From NCBI RefSeq assembly GCF_023061285.1, contig NZ_JAKGAM010000005.1:124001-188000 (forward strand): a DNA stretch of 64,000 bases, given 5' to 3'. Both the position numbers and the translations under genes were made by a program. Every line of letters begins with the position of its first letter. Positions within the stretch are counted from its first letter, which is position 1. The notes beneath the pieces were generated by a model that was not told the DNA's origin, did no database searches, and worked only from the letters and a program-made list of their open reading frames with translations. The stretch comes from Chromohalobacter nigrandesensis (GTDB taxonomy: Bacteria; Pseudomonadota; Gammaproteobacteria; Pseudomonadales; Halomonadaceae). Below are positions 45,988-54,511 of the stretch, one piece after another.

Positions 45988-46896
45988 TCAGGTTTCCGCA
46001 AACATCTCGTGAATCAGTCGTCGCAACCATTGATTGCCGGCATCTTGATGGAAGCGGCGATGCCAAAAAAGGTTGATAGGCACGTCGGGTAGTGTCAGCG
46101 GATGGGGGATGGCACATAGCCCAAAGCGGGAGGCTGTGGCCTCGGCCAGTTTGTCGGTGACGGTTACTACCAAGTCAGTACCGTTGATGATGTAGGGAAC
46201 GGCGACGAAGTGCGGCAGCCTGAGCCGTATCGGCGGGCTGGCACCACTCCTAACCAACAGTTCCTCGATTTTTCCATGCCCGGTGCCCTGCGCCTCGACC
46301 ACGATATGCCGTGCTTTGGCAAAGTCTTCCTGGGAAAGCGGGCCGCGCGCGAGGGGATGATTTTCACGCATTAGGCAAACATAATTTTGCACGAATAATC
46401 GCTGTTGGTAGAAACCAGCGCCTAGTTGTGGAATTAGCCCCACCGCGAGGTCGATATGCCCTCCCTCCATATCATGCTTAATATCATGAAGATCACTGCG
46501 TGTGGTTCTCAGTGAGACGTTTGGCGCCACTTCAGCCAGCCGTGACATCAAACGGGGTAGGAAATAGATTTCGCCGATATCGCTCATGGTGATTTGGAAG
46601 CGGCGCTGGCTTGTCGCCGGATCAAAGTCATGATTTAAGTTGAGTGTCTCTTGGAGACTGGACAGTGCTTTGGAGATCGGTTCGTGGATGCGTGTGGCAT
46701 AAGGTGTCGGCATCAAGCCTTGCGAGGTGCGCTCAAAAAGTTCATCACCGAGCAGCTTGCGTAGCCGCTTTAGTGCATGGCTGACCGCGGGTTGGGTCTG
46801 GCCGAGTTGTTCGGCGACCACCTGAGTATTGCGATGTTGGTAAAGTAGATCGAAGACCACTAGCAGGTTGGTATCGACCTCCGATAATTTACGCAT
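45988..46896 (-). CDS. LysR regulator of the NahR/NagR type
   Basis: 302-residue LysR protein. HTH at residues 6-65 (LLVVFDLLYQHRNTQVVAEQ, then TQPAVSHALKRLRKLLGD), effector domain 90-300. It resembles NahR/NagR/DntR, which respond to salicylate. Divergent from the salicylate hydroxylase gene, matching that role. No other gene is coupled to it. Confidence 0.85.
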   Translation of the reverse strand: MRKLSEVDTNLLVVFDLLYQHRNTQVVAEQLGQTQPAVSHALKRLRKLLGDELFERTSQGLMPTPYATRIHEPISKALSSLQETLNLNHDFDPATSQRRFQITMSDIGEIYFLPRLMSRLAEVAPNVSLRTTRSDLHDIKHDMEGGHIDLAVGLIPQLGAGFYQQRLFVQNYVCLMRENHPLARGPLSQEDFAKARHIVVEAQGTGHGKIEELLVRSGASPPIRLRLPHFVAVPYIINGTDLVVTVTDKLAEATASRFGLCAIPHPLTLPDVPINLFWHRRFHQDAGNQWLRRLIHEMFAET

Positions 46897-47133
46897 GAAA
46901 GGCCTTGTGTGATGATGCCTGGCTGGGAAAAACGACTGTATATGTAATAATATTCGTTATCCATACCGATTAGACAAAGGTCGGAAATGGGGTGGGGTGA
47001 CGAACACAATATACTGTTATTTATGGATATTAGCGTCGCTTATTTGGAAAATAAAGACTGCTTGGTTGTGGGCTTTGTCGGCGGAAGCCTAGCGTGATGC
47101 TACACCATTCGTCTCTTGATAGGAGTAGTGATC
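46897..47133. promoter_or_regulatory. divergent promoter region of nahR-like gene and salicylate hydroxylase
   Basis: 237 bases, A+T-rich. The octamers TATCCATA (46958-46965) and TATGGATA (47022-47029) form a spaced inverted repeat. AGGAG stands before the hydroxylase ATG. The exact LysR site was not determined. Confidence 0.4.
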
Positions 47134-48444
47134 ATGCAAGCACAGAACACAACACCCTCCCCTCATGGAAAGCGTCTCAATATCGGTATCGTTGGCGGGG
47201 GCATCGGAGGTGTGGCCTTGGCCGTAGGTCTCGCTCGCACCCTGGACCTGGAAGTTCACCTCTTTGAGGCCGCCGAACGCTTTTCTGAGATAGGCGCCGG
47301 AGTTTCGTTCGGCCCTAACGCCGTACGAGCGATTTCACTACTCGGCTTAGAGAAAGCCTATCGGCGCATTGCCGATGCCTCTCCGGCTCCCTACGAGGAC
47401 GTCTGGTTCGAGTGGCGGCGCTGGCATGATGAAGTCTACCTGACAGCTTCGCTGGCCCCTGGCTGCGGGCAGTCCTCGGTTCATCGTGCTGATTTTCTTG
47501 GGGCCATCGTCTCTCATCTGCCTGAGGGTATCGCTCACTTTGGTAAGCGTTGCCGGGCTGTAGAGCAGGACGCTGAAGGGGTCAGCGTAAGCTTTGAGGA
47601 TGGCAGTGACTTCCGCTGCGATATCCTAATCGGTTTCGATGGAATCAAGTCGGCAGTGCGTGAGCATGTGCTACCGACTGTTCAATATGGCGCGTTTGAT
47701 CCTCGTTGGAGCGGCACCCAAGCGTATCGCGGCTTAGTGCCTACCAAGAGACTTCGTCAGGCACTCGGGGAGGCGGGTGTCGATGAGAAGATGGCGACTG
47801 TGCCGCAGATGTATTTGGGGCCTGATCGTCACATCCTGACCTTCCCGGTGAAGCAGGCGACGCTGGTTAACGTGGTCGCCTTCGTCACTGATCGTTCTAC
47901 GCCCAACCCGCAATTACCGGAAGACGCTCCTTGGGTCGAGGAGGTGAGCAAGGAGGAGATGCTCGATGACTTTCCTGGTTGGGGAGCTGCTTCCCGAGCA
48001 ATTCTCGGTTGCATCGACCGACCAACACGTTGGGCGCTGCATGAGTTACCTGAGCTCCCTCGTTATGTGCGTGACCGCGTATTGATCACTGGTGACGCTG
48101 CCCATGCCATGTTGCCCCATCAAGGCGCAGGGGCGGGTCAGGCGTTGGAGGACGCCTATGTGCTGACCGAGCTATTGAGCGATCCGGCCTGTGATCGCGG
48201 CAATGCTGCTGAGGTGTTAGCGGCTTTCGAGGGAGTTCGGCATGCGCGAACCTGTCGCGCGCAAGCCACTTCTCATGAGGCTGGAAACGTCTATGAGTAC
48301 TGCGGTACCGGAATCGGCACCGATGAAGCTCACATCGCCGCTGATCTCAAGCAACGTTTCGACTGGTTGTGGAACCACGACCCTCGAGACGATGTTGCGG
48401 CGGCACGCCAGCGGTTGGGTGGGGAAATGTCTGTCGAATCATGA
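47134..48444 (+). CDS. nahG: salicylate 1-hydroxylase
   Basis: 436-residue FAD monooxygenase, close to NahG in length and wording. FAD motif GIVGGGIGGVALAVGLAR, then GAGVSFGPNAVRAISLLGL, the loop WFEWRRW, QSSVHRADFL, and second FAD motif GDAAHAMLPHQGAGAGQALE. It turns salicylate into catechol and CO2 with NADH. Catechol is then used by CatABC. The ATG at 47134 follows AGGAG; a TTG six codons before is unlikely. It converges on the gentisate operon; 3-hydroxybenzoate 6-hydroxylases are related but look less alike. Confidence 0.9.
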   Translation: MQAQNTTPSPHGKRLNIGIVGGGIGGVALAVGLARTLDLEVHLFEAAERFSEIGAGVSFGPNAVRAISLLGLEKAYRRIADASPAPYEDVWFEWRRWHDEVYLTASLAPGCGQSSVHRADFLGAIVSHLPEGIAHFGKRCRAVEQDAEGVSVSFEDGSDFRCDILIGFDGIKSAVREHVLPTVQYGAFDPRWSGTQAYRGLVPTKRLRQALGEAGVDEKMATVPQMYLGPDRHILTFPVKQATLVNVVAFVTDRSTPNPQLPEDAPWVEEVSKEEMLDDFPGWGAASRAILGCIDRPTRWALHELPELPRYVRDRVLITGDAAHAMLPHQGAGAGQALEDAYVLTELLSDPACDRGNAAEVLAAFEGVRHARTCRAQATSHEAGNVYEYCGTGIGTDEAHIAADLKQRFDWLWNHDPRDDVAAARQRLGGEMSVES

Positions 48445-48482
48445 AATGGATTGGGAGGTATGAGGCATTAGCATCCAGCCGG

Positions 48483-49043
48483 TTATTCGGCAGTTCGGAT
48501 CGGCACCCGGCTGCGTTCGTTATTGGCGTCGGCCATGCGTTGCAGTAAATGGCATAGAGTTTCACGTTCTTCCGTGGATAAAGGAGCCAAGATCTCCTCT
48601 TGGGCGTCGCGGACCGAGGCTTCGGCCTGTTGACGAAGTTCACGCCCCGCTTCGGTCAAGGTAACGAACATAGAACGGCGATCCTGAGGGTTGCGTTGAC
48701 GCGTGACGAGGCCACGTTCCTCGAGCTTCTTGACCACGACCGCAATGGTATTACGGTCGAGCGCCGTATAGCCGCCGAGTGTGATCTGGTCCAGTGAGCC
48801 TTGTTCTTCGAGAGCCGAAAGGGCGACATATTGTAGCTGTGTAAGATGGTAGGCCTCGCACTGTCGCAGGAAGATGGCCACGCTGCTTTGATGGCAACGC
48901 CTGAGCAGGTTGCCAGGCAGGGTGTTGGCGTCGGCGAGGGGCGAGTCGGTCATGGTGTCGAGGGCGTCCGGTGAAGGTCGGTGGAAGGCCGCAGCATCGC
49001 GAGCCACAGCCTGAATGCTATGGGGATCGTCGCTTGACCTCAA
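48483..49043 (-). CDS. MarR-family regulator of the gentisate operon
   Basis: Up to 186 residues. The winged helix lies near LDQITLGGYTALDRNTIAVV and VKKLEERGLVTRQRNPQDRR. The start is uncertain: the longest frame begins with TTG at 49043, overlapping the maiA stop, while an ATG 30 codons later (48953) has no good ribosome site. It is the last gene of the eight-gene operon, so the regulator would be made together with its targets. The repeated dyad upstream of mobA and dctP is a candidate binding site. Confidence 0.8.
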   Translation of the reverse strand: MRSSDDPHSIQAVARDAAAFHRPSPDALDTMTDSPLADANTLPGNLLRRCHQSSVAIFLRQCEAYHLTQLQYVALSALEEQGSLDQITLGGYTALDRNTIAVVVKKLEERGLVTRQRNPQDRRSMFVTLTEAGRELRQQAEASVRDAQEEILAPLSTEERETLCHLLQRMADANNERSRVPIRTAE

Positions 49044-49687
49044 CCTACATGTGGATGGCTCTCGGGTAGAGCGTCGACGAACGCCGGTAGCGCAAGGCAG
49101 TTGGTGTTGATGGTTGCAAGCGTCGGATAGGGTGTCATATCGACCCTGAAGCGTCGGTTGTTGGCCATCTGAGCGAACAAGCAGATATCGGCTAGGCCGG
49201 GCGAGTCACCGTAGCAGAACTGGCCACGGCGCGGATCGTCGGCCAGTTGGCGCTCGAGCGAGGCGAAACTTTCGGCGACCCAATGGCGGAACCACGTGGT
49301 GACGCCTGCCTCGCTTACGTCCAATTCCTGCCCCAGATATTGCAGCACTCGTAGATTGTTGAGTGGGTGGATATCGCTGGCGATGGAATGTGCCAGTCCA
49401 CGCACCCAGGCACGATCTAACGGATCGCTGGGTAGCAGCAACGGTTTAGGATGCACCTCGTCAAGATATTCGATGATCGCCAGCGACTGTGCCACCACCG
49501 TGCCGTCGTCGAGCTGCAGTGCTGGAACTAGGCCCTGCGGATTGAGCGAGAGGTAGGCAGGGGAGCGGTGCTCCCCTTGGCGTAAGGTGTAGGAGACATG
49601 CGTATACGTCAGCCCCTTGAGGTGAAGGGCGGCGCGTACACGCACTGACGCCGAGCTACGGAAAAAATTGTGCAGGACGAGACTCAT
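49040..49687 (-). CDS. maleylpyruvate isomerase, GST family (zeta class)
   Basis: 215-residue glutathione transferase-like enzyme (MaiA/NagL type). Ser-rich glutathione motif FFRSSASVRVRAAL at residues 8-21 and VAQSLAIIEYLDE near 64-76. It changes maleylpyruvate, the gentisate ring-cleavage product, into fumarylpyruvate with glutathione. ATGA overlap with the upstream hydrolase gene. The maleylacetoacetate isomerase role is possible for the family, but the gentisate dioxygenase context favours maleylpyruvate. Confidence 0.9.
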   Translation of the reverse strand: MSLVLHNFFRSSASVRVRAALHLKGLTYTHVSYTLRQGEHRSPAYLSLNPQGLVPALQLDDGTVVAQSLAIIEYLDEVHPKPLLLPSDPLDRAWVRGLAHSIASDIHPLNNLRVLQYLGQELDVSEAGVTTWFRHWVAESFASLERQLADDPRRGQFCYGDSPGLADICLFAQMANNRRFRVDMTPYPTLATINTNCLALPAFVDALPESHPHVG

Positions 49688-50391
49688 AGTCCCTCCCGTG
49701 GTGTGACGATGGTGATCGAGTGATCGCCGATGCCGTCAATGCCACCGGTCACTTTGTCGCCGACCTGGAGCGGGCCGACGCCGGCGGGAGTGCCGGTATA
49801 AATCAGATCGCCAGGGCGGATGCGCATAGTGTGGGAGAGAATCGAAACGATTTCCTGCACGTCCCATATCAGGTCGGCAATATCTTGGTCCTGCTTGATC
49901 TCATCATTGACGGCGAGCCAGATACGGCCCTCGGTGGGATGACCGATATCACCGGCCTTGCGCAAAGGGGAAATCACTGCGGACTCATCGAAGGCCTTGC
50001 CCCAATCCCAGGGCCGGCCCTTTTCGCGTGCTTCGAGCTGCAGGTCGCGGCGGGTCAAATCATTACCGGCAGCGTAACCGTAGATGTAATCGTTGGCCTC
50101 CTCGACCGGGACCTGGAAGCCGGCCTTGCCGATAGCTATTACCAGCTCCATTTCGTAATGGAAATTTTGGGTCTCCGGTGGGTAGGGGACGTCGCTGCCG
50201 TCAGGCACGATAGCGTCGGCGGGCTTGGTGAAGAAGAAGGGAAATTCGCGATTCGGATCGCGCCCCATCTCCCGGGCATGCGCCTCGTAGTTACGGCCGA
50301 CGCAGAAAATGCGGCGTACTGGGAAACGCTGGTTGTCACCTTCAATGGCGATACTGCTGACGGGCTGCGGATCGAAGACGTAATCGGTCAT
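49684..50391 (-). CDS. nagK: fumarylpyruvate hydrolase (FAH family)
   Basis: 235-residue hydrolase of the fumarylacetoacetase fold. It has CVGRNYEAHAREMG, the metal ligand block YEMELVIAIGK, and a Gly-rich end TGTPAGVGPLQVGD. It splits fumarylpyruvate to fumarate and pyruvate. The start MTDYVFDPQPVSS at 50391 is taken; the extension to 50550 is the shadow of the dioxygenase end. It lies between gentisate dioxygenase and the isomerase, in pathway order. Confidence 0.9.
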   Translation of the reverse strand: MTDYVFDPQPVSSIAIEGDNQRFPVRRIFCVGRNYEAHAREMGRDPNREFPFFFTKPADAIVPDGSDVPYPPETQNFHYEMELVIAIGKAGFQVPVEEANDYIYGYAAGNDLTRRDLQLEAREKGRPWDWGKAFDESAVISPLRKAGDIGHPTEGRIWLAVNDEIKQDQDIADLIWDVQEIVSILSHTMRIRPGDLIYTGTPAGVGPLQVGDKVTGGIDGIGDHSITIVTPREGL

Positions 50392-50438
50392 GGAATAGCG
50401 CTCTTGGTATTGAGTGAAAAAGGTTGAGTGACAAAGAG

Positions 50439-51488
50439 TCAGGCGGCACTGCGCTGTTCGCGCCATATGCCCAGCTTTTGCTGAGTCACCCGGTCGGAGA
50501 AACTGAATAAGACAGCATCTTCGTGGGCCTGGTGGACTACTGGGTACCAACTGGGTATCACGACAATGTCCTTGGGTTTCCAGTGGTAAGTAGTGTCGCC
50601 GATGGTGGTCGTTCCACTACCTTCAACGACGGTGAATACCGTGGCATCGGTTGCACGATAGCTAGCGGTCTTGAAACCTTTGGGCAGCAGTTGAACGAAG
50701 GGGGAGATGGTGGGCATCGCTGAGCCACCGTCGAGTGGGTTGATGTAGCGCATCTTGAGACCGTGACATGGGTCCCACTCATCATGACGTCGCATGACCT
50801 CGAGAGCTTCGCGGGTTCGCGTATAGGGATAGTTGAAAAGAGGGGAGCTTAGCCCCGTGCGCTCGAAGTCGACGGGTAGCAAGTTGGCACCATAGCGGGC
50901 CTGTGAATCGCCGTTGGGCTTGGTGAGCGCCTGCGTATCCTCGCCTAGCCCTTCGGCAAAAGACGCATCGAAGAACGACAGCATCGGAATGTCGAGGCCA
51001 TCCATCCAAATCATCGGGTCGTTCGACTCATTACCATGATCATGCCAAGCATTAGGCGGCGTGATCACGAAGTCACCCACTTCCATATGCGTTCGCTCGC
51101 CGTCGACGGCGGTGCAGGCCCCGCTACCCTCCATCACGAAGCGCAACGCTGATTGGCTGTGACGATGGGCGGGCGCCACTTCGCCGGGCAGGACCAACTG
51201 CAGCCCAGCATAGAGCGACGTAGTGATGCGGCTTTGGCCGCGCATTCCGGGGTTTTCAAGGATAAGGACCCGGCGCTCGGCCTCCTTGGCAGTGATCAAC
51301 TTGCCGGCTTCCATCAGCAGGTCACGGGCTGGGGAAAATTCCCAGCGATGCGGTAGGCATTCGCTCTTTGGTACTGGCGTAATGAGGCTGTTAAGCACGT
51401 TCCAAAGTGCGCTGAAGTTTTTATCGTTAAGCTTGGTATAAAACGCATCGCGCTCCGGTGATCTTTTCGGGGCTTCGGTGAGTGACAT
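50439..51488 (-). CDS. gentisate 1,2-dioxygenase
   Basis: 349-residue double-cupin dioxygenase, normal length. The N-terminal cupin has iron-binding His residues in HRHSQSALRFVMEG and a partner in PPNAWHDHGN. It opens gentisate between carbons 1 and 2 to maleylpyruvate. It is preceded by the TRAP genes and followed by hydrolase and isomerase, so the whole lower gentisate pathway is encoded here. No dedicated gentisate-forming hydroxylase was found in the operon. Confidence 0.93.
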   Translation of the reverse strand: MSLTEAPKRSPERDAFYTKLNDKNFSALWNVLNSLITPVPKSECLPHRWEFSPARDLLMEAGKLITAKEAERRVLILENPGMRGQSRITTSLYAGLQLVLPGEVAPAHRHSQSALRFVMEGSGACTAVDGERTHMEVGDFVITPPNAWHDHGNESNDPMIWMDGLDIPMLSFFDASFAEGLGEDTQALTKPNGDSQARYGANLLPVDFERTGLSSPLFNYPYTRTREALEVMRRHDEWDPCHGLKMRYINPLDGGSAMPTISPFVQLLPKGFKTASYRATDATVFTVVEGSGTTTIGDTTYHWKPKDIVVIPSWYPVVHQAHEDAVLFSFSDRVTQQKLGIWREQRSAA

Positions 51489-51567
51489 GACACATCTCCT
51501 TGCGGATTAGGGTTATCGCACCCGCTCTCGTCTTTTCGAGAGCTTTTTTGCGGTCCAGTCAGTGACG

Positions 51568-52827
51568 CTATAGAAAGGCTGTGACCAGTGCGGGATAGAA
51601 GATCGTCAGCAGAATCACCAAGCTGGCGGCGAGAATGAACGGCAAAATCCAAAACGTGATCCGCGCCAGGCTGACATTGCTTATTGCTGAGGCCATGAAC
51701 AGGCCGGCACCGACGGGGGGCGTCAGCAGTCCCAAGGTCAGAGTCATGCAGGTCACTACACCGAAGGCGACTGGATCGATGCCATAGCCCTGCTGAGCGA
51801 CCGGTAGCAGGATCGGCACTAGAATGATCAGCGCGGCGATACCGTCCAGGACCATTCCGACCACGATCAGCAAAGCGAAGACCATGAGCATGAAGAGCAG
51901 CGGGCTCTGGGTGGTGGTCTGCATCATCCCCGCGACCTGCTGCGGGATTTGGTTGAATACCAGTACCCAACCAAAAGCCTTGGCCGCAGCAATCAGGAAC
52001 AGCACGATGGCGGTGTTACGGGCTGTGCGTTGCAGCAGGGCGGGCAGGCTGGCGAGCTTGAGTTCACGAAACACCAAGCCACCGAGAAGCACCGCGAGCA
52101 GCGTCGCTACGGCAGCCGACTCGGTGGGGGTGACGATACCGAAAGCGATGCCGCCGACGATCACCAGCGGAATCGACAAGGTCAGTAGCGCGCCGCGTGT
52201 GGCCTGCCACTTGTCGATGTGTGTCGGTCTTGGAGCGTTCGCCGATTTGGCGCGGTGGGCAAAGAGTGCGATTAGGCCACTGATGATCACGAACAGCGCT
52301 AATCCTGGCAGGATGCCGCCTAGAAACATCGATCCGATGGATACCTGCCCGATTACCCCGTAGATGATGAAGATCATCGATGGTGGAATGATCGGCCCGA
52401 GTAGACCGGAACCGGCGGTCAGCGCTGCGGCAAAGCCCTTGTCGTAGCCGTCCTTTTCCAGCTCAGGGGTCATCACGCGACTCATGATCGCAATCTGGGC
52501 AGTGGCCGAGCCCATAATCGAGGCGAGCATCAGGTTCGAGGTCAGCGACACATAAGCAATGCTGTGCGGTAACCATGAGAACCAGGCACGCGCCGCGAGG
52601 ATGATGCGACGGGTGATTCCACCCTCGTTCATAATCTCACCAAGCAGTATGAACAGCGGAATCGCCAGCAGGTCGAAGACCTCCAGCGAGCTAAATAGCA
52701 CCTGTGGCAATGTCTCCAGAGCGCGGAAGTTACCGTCGAGCAGGATGAACGCCAAAGTGGTTGCCAGCAAAACGAAGGCGATTGGCATCCCCATTAGCAT
52801 GAGCAGGATGAATATGCCGAGCGTCAT
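51568..52827 (-). CDS. dctM: TRAP transporter large permease, DctM family
   Basis: 419-residue permease with about 12 helices. It carries GLLGPIIPPSMIFIIYGVIG and GLLTPPVGAGLFMA, the repeated PP motifs of DctM. Distinct from the copy at 4324. Coupled with dctQ three bases upstream. It probably imports 3-hydroxybenzoate or gentisate, judged from the surrounding enzymes. Confidence 0.92.
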   Translation of the reverse strand: MTLGIFILLMLMGMPIAFVLLATTLAFILLDGNFRALETLPQVLFSSLEVFDLLAIPLFILLGEIMNEGGITRRIILAARAWFSWLPHSIAYVSLTSNLMLASIMGSATAQIAIMSRVMTPELEKDGYDKGFAAALTAGSGLLGPIIPPSMIFIIYGVIGQVSIGSMFLGGILPGLALFVIISGLIALFAHRAKSANAPRPTHIDKWQATRGALLTLSIPLVIVGGIAFGIVTPTESAAVATLLAVLLGGLVFRELKLASLPALLQRTARNTAIVLFLIAAAKAFGWVLVFNQIPQQVAGMMQTTTQSPLLFMLMVFALLIVVGMVLDGIAALIILVPILLPVAQQGYGIDPVAFGVVTCMTLTLGLLTPPVGAGLFMASAISNVSLARITFWILPFILAASLVILLTIFYPALVTAFL

Positions 52828-52830
52828 GGG

Positions 52831-53349
52831 TCAGTCCTCCTGCACGCCAAGGGGAAAGGCGTGGCGTGAACGATCGGTGAGACGGGCGGTTATGTGCAGC
52901 AAGGACGTAGCCGAGAACAAAGGGATGATTAGATAAAAGACCCATTTGTCCCAACCCAATGTAATTGCCATGTCGAAGGCCACGACCGGTGATGTGACCC
53001 AGTCGAGCGAGTACTTGAGCAGCAACGCCAAAATGGCCAGACAGATCAGCTCGCTGACCCAGTAGCAGGCCGCGCGTAGCGGGTCTGGCATCACGCCGGT
53101 GAGCATGGTCAGCCGCACATGGCTGTCATGATGGATGCCGATCGAGATGGCCATGAAGGCCATCCAGATCAGGATGTAAACGCCTAACTCCTCGGCGAAG
53201 AACAATGGGCTGTTGAAGGCGTAACGAAGGATCACATTGATAATCAGCAGGATGCCGAAAGTGACGATCAGTGCGCTGCAAACCCATTGCTCTACGTGAA
53301 CGACGGCACGACTGGCACGGGTGAGGAGGGTTCCATAGGAAGTCGTCAT
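52831..53349 (-). CDS. dctQ: TRAP transporter small permease, DctQ family
   Basis: 172-residue membrane protein with four helices. Core: NVILRYAFNSPLFFAEELGVYI with GIHHDSHVRL, typical of DctQ. It ends three bases before dctM. Middle member of the second TRAP system. Confidence 0.9.
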   Translation of the reverse strand: MTTSYGTLLTRASRAVVHVEQWVCSALIVTFGILLIINVILRYAFNSPLFFAEELGVYILIWMAFMAISIGIHHDSHVRLTMLTGVMPDPLRAACYWVSELICLAILALLLKYSLDWVTSPVVAFDMAITLGWDKWVFYLIIPLFSATSLLHITARLTDRSRHAFPLGVQED

Positions 53350-53396
53350 GGTGTCACCTGCATCGAGGTAATGTGTAAGCGGCCACCGTGGGTCGT

Positions 53397-54404
53397 TTAT
53401 TGCTCGGCATGCTGGTCAGCGACCTGCTGCTGGAATTGGCTGATCAGCGGCAAAACCGAGAATTTGTCATCGAAGGCGGCATTGGCCTTGGCAAACTGTG
53501 CCTTGGCGTCGTCGAGGTGACGGACATCGATGTGTTCCTCGAGGTAGGCGAGATTGTCGGCCTCGGCATCGATTTGAGCCTGGTTGGCCCAGTCCAACGC
53601 CTCGTGCATGGCTTGGTTCACGACCTTGCGTTCGTTTTCGCTCAGTGTGTCCCAGGTGGTTGTGCTGACCATGGCAATCGCCGGGAAGGCCATGTGGTTG
53701 GTCAACGTGAGATGCTGAGCCACTTCATCGAAGCCAGAGCCGACCAAGGCGTCGAGATCAATGCCGACACCGTCAATCATTTTATTCTGCAGGCCTTGGT
53801 AGACGTCGGGCAGTTGAATGGGGGTGGGCACCGCATCCGTTGCGCGCCACCAAGTCTGCATGGCAGAGATGGGAATGATGCGGATCTTCTGATGATCGAG
53901 GTCGTCGAGTGAGGTGACGGCGTGGTCGCGCATCAGGATGTGGCGCATACCAGCGAAGGTATAGCCAAAGGCGTGAAGGCCCTTATCTTCGAGATTGTCG
54001 AGCATCTGCTCAGCGGCGGGGGTGTGCGCGGCTTGGATAGCGTCCTCGACACTATCGAACAGGAATGGCGTGAACCAGCCGTTAACTGAGGGCTCGCGTT
54101 GGCTGGTGATTGCGGCGGTCATGATGCCCATGTCCAACAAGCCGGATTGCATCTGTGCAAACATCGCCGGCTCGTCCCCGAGTTGCCCGGCGGGGAATAG
54201 AGCCACGCTCAAGTCGCCGTCGCTTTCCGATTCCACTCTCTCGGCGAATTCGTGAGCGGCCTTGGTCCAGACATGCTGGGGCGGCGTTATTAGCCCTAGT
54301 TTCAGCTCTTTAGCCTCGCCAGGAACTGAGAAGCTAAGAAGTGCGCTGCCGAGTGCAAGGGCGGCAAAGGGCAGGTGGCGTGCTGTCAGGGAGCAGATTT
54401 TCAT
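53397..54404 (-). CDS. dctP: TRAP transporter substrate-binding protein, DctP family
   Basis: 335-residue periplasmic receptor. Signal peptide ends near GEAKE (about residue 31); mature part opens LKLGLITPPQHVWTKAA. The helix block LPDVYQGLQNKMIDGVG is the family marker. The start at 54404 gives a proper signal sequence; the extension to 54494 is not needed. A dyad related to the one upstream of mobA lies 80 bases before the start, so a second promoter for the TRAP-gentisate part is likely. Confidence 0.88.
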   Translation of the reverse strand: MKICSLTARHLPFAALALGSALLSFSVPGEAKELKLGLITPPQHVWTKAAHEFAERVESESDGDLSVALFPAGQLGDEPAMFAQMQSGLLDMGIMTAAITSQREPSVNGWFTPFLFDSVEDAIQAAHTPAAEQMLDNLEDKGLHAFGYTFAGMRHILMRDHAVTSLDDLDHQKIRIIPISAMQTWWRATDAVPTPIQLPDVYQGLQNKMIDGVGIDLDALVGSGFDEVAQHLTLTNHMAFPAIAMVSTTTWDTLSENERKVVNQAMHEALDWANQAQIDAEADNLAYLEEHIDVRHLDDAKAQFAKANAAFDDKFSVLPLISQFQQQVADQHAEQ

Positions 54405-54473
54405 TGTCTTGATCTCGTTGTTGTTGGGAGCTGAGCTGTGACCCAAGGCGTATTGGGTATTAATCAGTATTAT

Positions 54474-54504
54474 GATTATCAGTATTGTGCTCAATTATAC
54501 AAAG
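54474..54504 (-). promoter_or_regulatory. repeated operator-like element before dctP
   Basis: GATTATCAGTATTGTG then CTCAATTATACAAAG. It includes the dyad ATTGTGCTCAAT (54484-54495). It matches the element at 56493-56524 over most of its length. Probably a MarR-type site. Confidence 0.6.
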
Positions 54505-54511
54505 GTGGCAG

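Noticed and set aside
46958-47029. TATCCATA/TATGGATA as the NahR operator
   Set aside because: The arms are only 8 bases, 56 apart, and do not match a NahR site I can recall; kept only as a note on the promoter region.
47134-48444. 3-hydroxybenzoate 6-hydroxylase supplying the gentisate operon
   Set aside because: Sequence blocks and length match NahG more closely, and a NahR-like regulator is divergent; not fully excluded.
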